From the NCBI GenBank assembly GCA_046302715.1, contig JBKCHQ010000047.1, positions 1 to 23,205 of the forward strand: a DNA stretch of 23,205 nt, written 5' to 3'. Source of the DNA: CAMCXT01 sp046302715 (GTDB taxonomy: Bacteria > Bacteroidota > Bacteroidia > M30B66). Of this stretch, positions 7,429 through 14,203 are shown piece after piece. The position numbers and the translations under genes were made by a program. The notes under the pieces are model-generated. The model saw only the letters and a program-made list of their open reading frames with translations, was not told the DNA's origin and ran no database searches. The first letter of the stretch is position 1. The number at the start of each line of letters is the position of its first letter.

Positions 7429-8109
7429 TTATTCAAAACCCCAACGTGAGGCTTTCATCGTGTAGATGGTACCGCTTCTAATTCCTATTTGGGGTGGAGT
7501 AACATAACGTACATCGGTTAACTTTTTGTACACCATCCCAATTTGAGCGGCAAAAATTTCAGTATCACGAAATTCGCTAACCAGGTTTTCGGGATCGGTA
7601 TTCACCACAGTAACGGTTGAATCGAATTCAATTCCATTTGCAGTAAATGATGTGTGTACATCTTTACACGCTACAATACGGGGATCTGAATTATTAAGCA
7701 TATGAATATTCCACTCCAAATTTTCTCGAACCGGATAAAGCAATTTCACCATCCTCACATCCTCCTCTACTTTTTCAACGCGATCGCTGGTTTTAACTAG
7801 ACTCCAAACATCCTTTAATTGCCAGGCGAAGGTGCTGTCTTGCCGTTTCCAGCGCTCCAGTCTAATGGCTTGTCGACCTTCATTGTCGGTAAAATAGGAT
7901 TGTTGGTACTCCTTAATTTGAAATGTAAAAGTATCGATGGTTCCGTTAAAATCATCCACCACTATCGAATCGCAATTGTATTCAATAAAAAAACCCTGCT
8001 GCGCCACAACGTACGCTGTATTATTTTGAGGTACTGTTTCTATGCTTTCTTTTTTGCAAGCGGTAAGAACTATGCAAGCTAAGAGCAAAGGAGAGATGTA
8101 TGACTTCAT
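7429..8109 (-). CDS. Lipoprotein, function unknown
   Basis: A 226-residue protein with a lipoprotein signal peptide: MKSYISPLLLACIVLTACKK, with the lipobox LTAC and lipidated C18. The frame extends six codons upstream (MHERLI), but the ATG at 8107-8109 gives a proper signal peptide and is preferred. The mature part is polar and rich in beta-type segments, with no recognisable enzyme motif; it ends TMKASRWGFE. An adjacent Asp-rich 'DSIVVDDFNGTIDTFTFQ' and paired aromatic strands recall Bacteroidota lipoproteins with beta-sandwich or lipocalin-like folds, but I do not recognise a family. It precedes the T9SS subtilisin by 27 bases and follows mnmA by 75 bases. A role beside the protease, such as a surface partner or inhibitor, is only a guess from position. 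Confidence 0.8.
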   Translation of the reverse strand: MKSYISPLLLACIVLTACKKESIETVPQNNTAYVVAQQGFFIEYNCDSIVVDDFNGTIDTFTFQIKEYQQSYFTDNEGRQAIRLERWKRQDSTFAWQLKDVWSLVKTSDRVEKVEEDVRMVKLLYPVRENLEWNIHMLNNSDPRIVACKDVHTSFTANGIEFDSTVTVVNTDPENLVSEFRDTEIFAAQIGMVYKKLTDVRYVTPPQIGIRSGTIYTMKASRWGFE

Positions 8110-8184
8110 AATGAGACGTTCATGCATACGAAACTAACGAAGCTGTATTAAAATAGTTCGAGTGCATTTTAAAACTTATTCACC

Positions 8185-9276
8185 TTACCTATTAATAAAT
8201 CCCCCGCCTAACAAATCTTCGCCTTCGTAAAATACAGCCGATTGGCCGGGCGCAATCCCAGTAACGGTTTCGGTAAATTCGACCGACAAGTTTCCATCGG
8301 GCATCATATTCAAAATACTTCGTGCCCCTTCGTGCTTATACCGAATTTTTGCCAAAGCTTGATGATCCTCCGAAATGGTTTCGTACTTCATCCAATTTAC
8401 ATTTCGAACCGTCATGCTTGCCTTTATGAGATCTTCTTTATCTCCCAAAACCACCGTATTGCTTTCGGGTTTTATTTCAACTACAAAAACTGGTTTACCA
8501 AGCGCTATATCAAGGCCTTTACGTTGACCAATAGTGTAAAAAGGATAACCACGATGCTTACCAACCTTGGTGCCGTCGGTCAGTACAAAGTCACCATCGT
8601 TAACCCTTTTTTCGAGGCCGTCCACTCTATTTTTCAGAAATTTACGGTAATCGTTATCGGGAACGAAACAAATTTCGTAGCTCTCACTTTTATTGGCGAG
8701 TTCAATAAATCCGGCGTCCTGGGCCATCTTTCGAATTTCGGGCTTTCTAAATCCTCCAAGCGGAAAGCGCGTTCGTGCAAGCGATTGCTGACTTAAACCC
8801 CAAAGCACATACGATTGATCTTTGGCGTGATCCAATCCTCGTGAAATTACATGACGGCCATTAAACACATGTTGTCTCGCATAATGCCCGGTAGCAATAA
8901 ATTCGCAGTCGAGCATATCGGCACGTTTAAGCAGTGCCTCCCATTTAATATGTGTGTTGCAAAGTACGCATGGATTGGGTGTTCGCCCCGCCAGATATTC
9001 GTCGACAAAATTATCAATGATGCTTTCGCCAAACTCCTTTCGGATATCCAATATATAGTGAGGAAAACCAAAACGAACCGCTATGGCGCGTGCATCGTGG
9101 ATGGAATCGAGGCTGCAGCAACCTGTTTCTTTTTTTGCCACGCCCGAGCTTTCATAGTCCCATGTTTTCATGGTGATTCCGATTACTTCGTACCCTTCTT
9201 CATGCAGCAACAGTGCGGCAACCGAACTGTCCACACCACCGCTCATGGCTACTAAAATTCTTCCTTTTTTGCTCAT
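8185..9276 (-). CDS. mnmA: tRNA-specific 2-thiouridylase MnmA
   Basis: Makes 2-thiouridine at wobble position 34 of tRNA-Lys, -Glu and -Gln, using ATP and a sulfur relay. The 363 residues are family length. The PP-loop SGGVDSSVAALLL (12-24) binds ATP. The two catalytic cysteines are C106 in RTPNPCVLCN (equivalent to E. coli C102) and C203 in ESYEICFVPD (C199). As in other Bacteroidota, C103 stands where E. coli has Asp in NPDxxCN, and an extra Cys pair occurs in GCCSLDSIHDAR (53-54). The tRNA-binding C-terminal beta-barrel domain is complete, ending DLLGGGFINR. The ATG overlaps the stop of the upstream MORN-repeat gene by 4 bases (ATGA), indicating translational coupling. Confidence 0.96.
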   Translation of the reverse strand: MSKKGRILVAMSGGVDSSVAALLLHEEGYEVIGITMKTWDYESSGVAKKETGCCSLDSIHDARAIAVRFGFPHYILDIRKEFGESIIDNFVDEYLAGRTPNPCVLCNTHIKWEALLKRADMLDCEFIATGHYARQHVFNGRHVISRGLDHAKDQSYVLWGLSQQSLARTRFPLGGFRKPEIRKMAQDAGFIELANKSESYEICFVPDNDYRKFLKNRVDGLEKRVNDGDFVLTDGTKVGKHRGYPFYTIGQRKGLDIALGKPVFVVEIKPESNTVVLGDKEDLIKASMTVRNVNWMKYETISEDHQALAKIRYKHEGARSILNMMPDGNLSVEFTETVTGIAPGQSAVFYEGEDLLGGGFINR

Positions 9277-10034
9277 CGGAAATTAACATCATTTATTGAG
9301 GGCTCGGGAATAGGCTTTGAAGGTGGCCCTCCCTTAATAATCTCCACTCGATCAGAAATTCCGTTTTTATAATTCTCGGTATATTCTTCTTTCCCATATT
9401 GATCGTAATGCACCCAAGCCCCTTCACGAATGCCATTTTTATACATTCCCATCATTTTAGGCACGCCGTTATTATGAAAATATATGGTTTTGCCATTTAT
9501 CTCACCTTTATCGTACGTTGAAATGAGTCGCTTTTTACCGTTATCGAAAAACTGATTCCAGGGTCCCTGTTTGAGTCCATTTTTCCATGTAATTTCTTCT
9601 GCCACTTGCCCTTCGGGATAATAGGTTCGCTCTATCCCATTCTTTTTGCCTTTGTCCCATACTTCAAGAGAAAGCAGCACGCTGTCTTCGTTAAAATAGG
9701 TCCAAACCGAATCCTTTTCTTTATTAATATAATTGCCCGATGATAGCATAATACCCTTTTCGCTGTATGTTTTAACCCGTGACTTTTGACCTTTATCGTA
9801 ATGAAAGGCCACCATTTGCAAAACGCCGTTTTCTGAATAATACCTAAAAATTCCGTTAGGCTCATCATCTACAAATGAGCCTTCGTAGCGAATGGATCCT
9901 CCTTCATAATTCTTTCGCCATAAGCCTTGTTTTTTACCCTTCGAATCGGTTTGATTTACCGGCTGCTGAGCCTTAACAATGCATATGGTAGAGGTAAAAA
10001 GGGCGCAAAAAATTATCAGATTTCGCATAATCAT
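9273..10034 (-). CDS. Secreted MORN-repeat (YwqK-like) protein
   Basis: A 253-residue exported protein. The start MIMRNLIIFCALFTSTICIV and 'KAQ' form a signal peptide; either ATG (10032-10034 or 10026-10028) could be used. From about residue 36 to 227 it is built of eight consecutive units of about 24 residues with the pattern G-x-W/x-x-x-Y-x-x-x-G-x(6)-Y/W-x-x-G-x-x-x-G, the MORN_2 repeat of PF07661. Clear examples are GIERTYYPEGQVAEE and GKTIYFHNNGVPKMMG. Units 3 and 4 are the most degenerate. The tail is proline-rich (PPSKPIPEPS). Such proteins are often labelled YwqK-family 'antitoxin', but no toxin gene is adjacent and that label says little here. It lies 25 bases after the M23 peptidase gene and overlaps mnmA by 4 bases. 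Likely periplasmic; role unknown. Confidence 0.87.
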   Translation of the reverse strand: MIMRNLIIFCALFTSTICIVKAQQPVNQTDSKGKKQGLWRKNYEGGSIRYEGSFVDDEPNGIFRYYSENGVLQMVAFHYDKGQKSRVKTYSEKGIMLSSGNYINKEKDSVWTYFNEDSVLLSLEVWDKGKKNGIERTYYPEGQVAEEITWKNGLKQGPWNQFFDNGKKRLISTYDKGEINGKTIYFHNNGVPKMMGMYKNGIREGAWVHYDQYGKEEYTENYKNGISDRVEIIKGGPPSKPIPEPSINDVNFR

Positions 10035-10059
10035 AAGGGTTGTAAAATTAATAAATGAA

Positions 10060-11844
10060 CTAATGAGCGGGGTTAATATTTTCTAATTCTTGTCGAAAAG
10101 ACGCACGATTTCCGCAATGATCAAAAGCTACAATATCGAGAAAGTGATTGCCCGGCGGCAAATCTGAACCTAAGTCGAAGCGAAACAAACCTTTACCTTC
10201 GGGTACAGGCAAGATCCATTTGTTATTGATGTAAGCCTTAACGGTTTTAATCCCCACCTGGCTATCGCTAATATTAAAGTAAATAGAACCTCTTGCCATA
10301 GGAATTCGCTGGGGTTTTGGAGCTGGAACTTTCGACTTCTTTTTTCCTTTTTGCTTTGGTTTGGGTAGACTTCGAGTGTTTAACGAAATTTTGGGCGCGG
10401 TAGTATCTGTAACCAATTGAAAAGTTCCCCATTTTGTGGTTTGAACACTAAACCACCCTTCTTTAAACTCAGGCATAGTAAACTCGTTTTCAGAGCCTAA
10501 ACTACGTAACATCACTGTTTTGGAAACGTTGTCTGCTGGAATAATTGCTGCGCTTAATTCTATTGTTACTGCTGCATTTAGCGGAATGTATTTCGATCCT
10601 ATTTGAAACGCCCCATGCTTAATTTTTTTCATGGGAATTTTCTGTGAGCCAAATAAACTCCAGCGCTGGGTGATTAGTCGGGCCTCATTATTAATTTCGA
10701 GGGTGTCTTCTCTAAAGGCATTTGCCTCGAGACAATCGCTACATTTATCGGCTAGGTTCGCACTTTCAGTTGTCGGAGCACTTCCCTGTACCAAGAAATC
10801 GCTTCGGGTTTCGTTGCCCGAAAAGTCGCTAATAATAAGGGTGATGGTGTATTTACGATCTTCGTTAAAGAAGAAATACCCGCCATTTTCGTGATGTTTA
10901 TAAATACTTACCGGGTTATTCTCGGGCACCATGCACTGATGCACTTTTTCATTTCTATCGAGCTTGTGCGCATAATTCATATATACATTCACCGATCGGG
11001 TATCGTCGAACGCAAAACGATCGACCCGCGAATGAAAAATAATAAGACTATCCACTAACAACTTCATTCCATATATTCCGGTACGTTTTGCCTGTTTGCC
11101 TAGCTGATCGGTAGCATTAAATCCGAACCCCACCCAACCCGAAAGCTTTGGCAAGGCTGTTTTGGAATTTTGTTCGGTTTTCTTTTTCTGTTTATTGTAT
11201 GCAAAAGGTACCGCCGCCATTGTGGACGAACCATTAACGGTGCCGCCGCCCGGTTTGGGAATACAGTAAACCGAATTGAGTAATGGACTTACATTATCTT
11301 CGGGTCCATACCCGAAAAAGAAGGGATGTAAAGTCTCTTCGAAATAACGGTCGCGTACTTCATAATGTAAATGTGGACCCGAAGAATTACCTGTATTTCC
11401 GCTCCAGGCAATAAATTGTCCTTTCTTTACGGGAAACTGTGTAGAGTCGGGGAATAGCTCTATTTCATAAGTACTATCGCGCATTTGGTGCGACGAAACA
11501 AAAGCTTCGAGCGAATCGGAAAACGTGGAGAGATGCGCATACACCGTGGTGAAGCCCTGTGCATGACTCAGATAAATGACTTTTCCATAGCCGCGTAGTG
11601 AAACTTTGATTCGGCTTACCCATCCATCGGCTGCAGCATACACTTCAATAGATTTTCCGTCGGTAGAAAGGTCTAAACCCGAGTGGAAATGATTGGGTCT
11701 GATTTCTCCAAAGCCTGATGTGATGTAAAGCGGCTCTTTCAACGGAGGACCAAACATCTGTGCATTGGTCTTCGACTGCGCCCACACCATCTGGTTATGC
11801 AGCAGAATAAAAAGTAAGGAAAGTAGAATTGACTGAATGTTCAA
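10060..11844 (-). CDS. Secreted M23 family metallopeptidase
   Basis: A 594-residue protein with a lysostaphin-type peptidoglycan endopeptidase domain near its N-terminus (about 37-170). The zinc ligands are visible: H54 and D58 in HFHSGLDLS and H160 in SGPHLHYEVRD (with H158), plus H104 in VYAHLS. A large remainder follows: a middle region with four Cys residues (C194, C304, C368, C371), a basic proline/lysine linker at 492-515, and a C-terminal beta-sandwich-like domain ending LENINPAH. No T9SS sorting domain is seen. The start is TTG at 11842-11844; an in-frame TAA lies two codons above it and the next Met is residue 19. The resulting signal peptide (NIQSILLSLLFILLHNQMVW then AQ) lacks the usual Lys/Arg, which is odd. 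It probably trims cell-wall peptide cross-links. First gene of the set with the MORN protein and mnmA. Confidence 0.9.
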   Translation of the reverse strand: MNIQSILLSLLFILLHNQMVWAQSKTNAQMFGPPLKEPLYITSGFGEIRPNHFHSGLDLSTDGKSIEVYAAADGWVSRIKVSLRGYGKVIYLSHAQGFTTVYAHLSTFSDSLEAFVSSHQMRDSTYEIELFPDSTQFPVKKGQFIAWSGNTGNSSGPHLHYEVRDRYFEETLHPFFFGYGPEDNVSPLLNSVYCIPKPGGGTVNGSSTMAAVPFAYNKQKKKTEQNSKTALPKLSGWVGFGFNATDQLGKQAKRTGIYGMKLLVDSLIIFHSRVDRFAFDDTRSVNVYMNYAHKLDRNEKVHQCMVPENNPVSIYKHHENGGYFFFNEDRKYTITLIISDFSGNETRSDFLVQGSAPTTESANLADKCSDCLEANAFREDTLEINNEARLITQRWSLFGSQKIPMKKIKHGAFQIGSKYIPLNAAVTIELSAAIIPADNVSKTVMLRSLGSENEFTMPEFKEGWFSVQTTKWGTFQLVTDTTAPKISLNTRSLPKPKQKGKKKSKVPAPKPQRIPMARGSIYFNISDSQVGIKTVKAYINNKWILPVPEGKGLFRFDLGSDLPPGNHFLDIVAFDHCGNRASFRQELENINPAH

Positions 11845-11880
11845 CGATTAACTATTGGTTGTGCAAATTATTATCAAAAA

Positions 11881-11890
11881 GCCGTACGGC
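11881..11890. repeat. Perfect 10-bp palindrome in a divergent control region
   Basis: GCCGTACGGC is its own reverse complement. It lies in the 104-base region between the M23 gene (minus) and the coiled-coil/zapA/rny genes (plus), 15 bases before a TAATTTTG -7 box, where a -33 element would be expected. It could be an operator, but a 10-base palindrome is expected about once per kilobase by chance. Confidence 0.3.
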
Positions 11891-11905
11891 GAGTAAATAT
11901 TTAAA

Positions 11906-11913
11906 TAATTTTG
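11906..11913 (+). promoter_or_regulatory. Putative -7 box for the coiled-coil/zapA/rny genes
   Basis: TAATTTTG is an exact match to TAnnTTTG and is followed by C, as in many Bacteroidota promoters. It lies 35 bases before the ATG at 11949. No TTTG is found at the usual -33 distance; that position is occupied by the palindrome GCCGTACGGC. Confidence 0.4.
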
Positions 11914-11948
11914 CCAACGGATTTATTAGGTATTTAAGATTCAAATAC

Positions 11949-12239
11949 ATGGAAACAAGTTTTACGGAAAAGATACGGCAAATCGAGCATATGTGTGCTG
12001 TTTTGCTTGATGAACGTAAAGAATTTCTGCGGCGTTTGAACGAATTAAAGCTTCAAAATGAATCCTTAACTCAAACTATCAACCAACAAACGGAGAAAAT
12101 TCAATTGTTGGATAAACATTCCGAGCTACAAAGTGCTTCAAACCATGATTACCTAGATAAGGAGCGCAATGAGCAGAAGGAAAAAATCAATACCATCATT
12201 CAAGAAATCGACCAATGCCTCACCTTGGTTGGTTCGTGA
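11949..12239 (+). CDS. Small coiled-coil protein upstream of zapA
   Basis: A 96-residue cytoplasmic protein with no signal peptide. It is strongly charged and helical with heptad-like hydrophobic spacing through about residues 8-57 (for example FLRRLNELKLQNESLTQTI) and again about 67-92 (KERNEQKEKINTIIQEID), joined by a polar Ser/Asn/His stretch. The frame is open 40 codons further upstream, but those encode a non-coiled Cys/Tyr-rich stretch that overlaps the promoter region and the divergent gene's start; the ATG at 11949 is preferred. It precedes zapA by 8 bases. From memory a small coiled-coil gene ahead of zapA and rny is common in Bacteroidota. A role as a ZapA partner, analogous to E. 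coli ZapB (a short coiled coil that binds ZapA), is inference from size and position; I do not recognise a named family. Confidence 0.75.
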   Translation: METSFTEKIRQIEHMCAVLLDERKEFLRRLNELKLQNESLTQTINQQTEKIQLLDKHSELQSASNHDYLDKERNEQKEKINTIIQEIDQCLTLVGS

Positions 12240-12247
12240 ACGTAATT

Positions 12248-12535
12248 ATGAACGAAGTACTCACCCATATTGCACTTGCAGGGCGCACCTACCCGCTCAA
12301 GCTCAATGAGCAAGATGCGCAAATTGCCCAGCAAGCCGCCGTTAAGGTTAATCAAAAGCTTAAGGCTTTTGAGCAAAAATATGGGGTAAGAGATGTTCAG
12401 GATTTGTTTGCTATGGTTTCGCTTCAGCTTGCCAGCGATATAATCGTATCAGAAAAGCAAAGGTTAGATGCCGAAAAGGAATTTGACCATATTGTTAACG
12501 ATATTTCGGCAAAATTTGAGGCCCGTAATGATTGA
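12248..12535 (+). CDS. zapA: Cell division protein ZapA
   Basis: Binds and bundles FtsZ filaments at the division ring. The 95-residue protein has the ZapA layout: an N-terminal beta hairpin domain (HIALAGRTYPLKL then NEQDAQIAQQAAVKVNQKL) and a C-terminal helix for dimer/tetramer formation (about 50-90, RDVQDLFAMVSLQLASDIIV onward). An upstream in-frame ATG at 12215 would add MPHLGWFVNVI and overlap the preceding gene; the ATG at 12248-12250 gives the standard start just before the first beta strand. It lies 8 bases after the coiled-coil gene and 60 bases before rny, and all three are probably one transcript. Confidence 0.88.
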   Translation: MNEVLTHIALAGRTYPLKLNEQDAQIAQQAAVKVNQKLKAFEQKYGVRDVQDLFAMVSLQLASDIIVSEKQRLDAEKEFDHIVNDISAKFEARND

Positions 12536-12567
12536 TTGGATGCGCCTGTTTATCCGATTATTTTGAT

Positions 12568-12589
12568 TTTTCTTCAAAAATGAAGAAAA
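12568..12589 (+). promoter_or_regulatory. Inverted repeat just before the rny start
   Basis: TTTTCTTC and GAAGAAAA form a perfect 8-base inverted repeat around a 6-base loop (AAAAAT), ending 6 bases before the rny ATG at 12596. The stem has only two G-C pairs, so the hairpin would be weak. It lies where the ribosome must bind and could modulate rny translation, or may be a by-product of A/T-rich leader sequence. Confidence 0.3.
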
Positions 12590-12595
12590 GAAAAA

Positions 12596-14137
12596 ATGGA
12601 CATAGCAATTTATGCAATACTGGCCTTGGCCGGTTTAGGAGGTGGATATGCCTTAGCTGCCACGGCTCTTAGAAAATCAATTGAGAAGAAGAGCGAAAAC
12701 TTGATCAAAGAAGCTGAATCGAAGGCTGAACTAATTAAAAATGAGCGAATGCTGCAGGCAAAAGAGAAATTTCTGCAGCTAAAAGCCGAACACGAAAAGA
12801 ATATTCAGGCGCGCAATCAAGAAATTGCTCAAAGCGAGAACAGAGCCAAACAAAAAGAAAGCACCTTAAGCCAGAGGCTCGAAGAAACTAAGAGAAAACA
12901 GGCTGAACTTGATTCTGCCAAAGAAAATATTAAAACCCAGCAGGAGGCTATTAGTCGTAAACAAAACGAAATAGAAAAGCTCCATCGTAAACAGGTAGAG
13001 CAGCTCGAAACCATTGCGGGAATGAAGGCCGAAGACGCTAAAGCACAACTCGTGGAAGCCCTTAAAGGCGAGGCCAGCACCGAGGCGGCATCGCACATTA
13101 AAGATATAATGGAAGAAGCTAAGCTTACCGCCAACAAAGAAGCTAAACGCATTGTTATACAAACCATTCAACGGGTGGCTACCGAACATGCCGTAGAGAA
13201 TTCGGTATCGGTATTCAATATTGAAAACGACGAAGTAAAGGGCCGAATCATTGGACGCGAAGGCCGTAATATCCGAGCCATTGAAGCGGCAACCGGAGTT
13301 GAAATTATAGTGGACGATACTCCCGAAGCCATCATTTTAAGTTGTTTTGATCCGGTACGTCGCGAAATTGCTCGCCTGGCTTTGCATCAACTGGTTACCG
13401 ACGGACGCATACATCCTGCGCGGATCGAAGAAGTGGTGGCAAAGGTAAAGCGCCAGATCGAAGAAGAAATTGTTGAAACTGGCAAGCGTACTTGCATTGA
13501 TTTGGGCATACATGGGTTACATCCTGAATTAACCCGAATGGTGGGGCGCATGAAATATCGTTCGTCATACGGACAAAATCTATTGCAACACAGCCGAGAG
13601 GTGGCAAACCTCTGTGCAATTATGGCAGCGGAACTGGGCTTGAATGTTAAATTAGCAAAACGTGCGGGCTTGCTTCACGATATTGGAAAAGTGCCCGATG
13701 ATGAGCCTGAAGTACCGCATGCAATCTTGGGTATGAAGCTGGCCGAGAAGTTTAAAGAGAAGCCCGAAGTATGTAATGCCATCGGCGCCCACCACGATGA
13801 AATTGAGATGACCAGCTTAATTTCGCCCATTATTCAGGTGTGCGATGCTATATCGGGTGCGCGACCTGGAGCTCGCAGGGAGGTAGTAGAAAGTTACATC
13901 AAGCGGTTAAAAGACATGGAAGCATTGGCCATGTCGCAACCTGGAGTTTCGAGTACGTATGCTATACAGGCGGGCCGCGAGCTGCGTGTAATCGTTGAAA
14001 GCGAGAAAGTAACGGATAAAGATGCCGAAATGCTGTCGTTTACCATTTCGCAAAAAATACAAAATGAGATGACCTATCCGGGTCAGGTAAAAGTAACGGT
14101 GATTCGCGAAACGAGGGCAGTGAGTATTGCGAAATAA
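12596..14137 (+). CDS. rny: Ribonuclease Y
   Basis: Membrane-anchored endoribonuclease that starts mRNA decay. The 513 residues show the full architecture: an N-terminal membrane helix (about 3-24, IAIYAILALAGLGGGYALAA), a long charged coiled coil (about 28-200), a KH RNA-binding domain with the GxxG loop G220-R-E-G223 in GRIIGREGRNIRAIE, and an HD hydrolase domain with QHSREV (H332) and LLHDIGK (H361, D362). The C-terminal domain ends YPGQVKVTVIRETRAVSIAK. It follows zapA by 60 bases and a weak inverted repeat sits just before its ATG. The first gene of the polysaccharide cluster begins 66 bases after its stop, and I see no convincing terminator in between. Confidence 0.97.
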   Translation: MDIAIYAILALAGLGGGYALAATALRKSIEKKSENLIKEAESKAELIKNERMLQAKEKFLQLKAEHEKNIQARNQEIAQSENRAKQKESTLSQRLEETKRKQAELDSAKENIKTQQEAISRKQNEIEKLHRKQVEQLETIAGMKAEDAKAQLVEALKGEASTEAASHIKDIMEEAKLTANKEAKRIVIQTIQRVATEHAVENSVSVFNIENDEVKGRIIGREGRNIRAIEAATGVEIIVDDTPEAIILSCFDPVRREIARLALHQLVTDGRIHPARIEEVVAKVKRQIEEEIVETGKRTCIDLGIHGLHPELTRMVGRMKYRSSYGQNLLQHSREVANLCAIMAAELGLNVKLAKRAGLLHDIGKVPDDEPEVPHAILGMKLAEKFKEKPEVCNAIGAHHDEIEMTSLISPIIQVCDAISGARPGARREVVESYIKRLKDMEALAMSQPGVSSTYAIQAGRELRVIVESEKVTDKDAEMLSFTISQKIQNEMTYPGQVKVTVIRETRAVSIAK

Positions 14138-14203
14138 GCACAACATTTTTTCTGCCAATGAAAAGGTTCGTTAGATTAGGTTGCACCCATTTAAACGGCT
14201 AAA

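Noticed and set aside
8242..8796. 184-codon open frame on the plus strand
   Set aside because: Lies wholly antisense to mnmA and encodes no recognisable motif; mnmA is complete with both catalytic cysteines.
9273..10034. YwqK-type toxin-antitoxin system
   Set aside because: MORN_2 proteins are often auto-labelled as antitoxins, but no toxin-like gene is adjacent and the protein is exported; the neighbours are an M23 peptidase and mnmA.
11829..11948. 40-codon upstream extension of the coiled-coil gene
   Set aside because: It would cover the -7 box and overlap the divergent M23 gene's start, and its composition is unlike the coiled coil.
12829..13189. Two overlapping minus-strand frames of 107 and 112 codons
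   Set aside because: They are the reverse of the RNase Y coiled-coil region, where Lys/Glu-rich codons read back as Phe/Leu/Ser and leave frames open; typical shadow frames that mimic membrane proteins.
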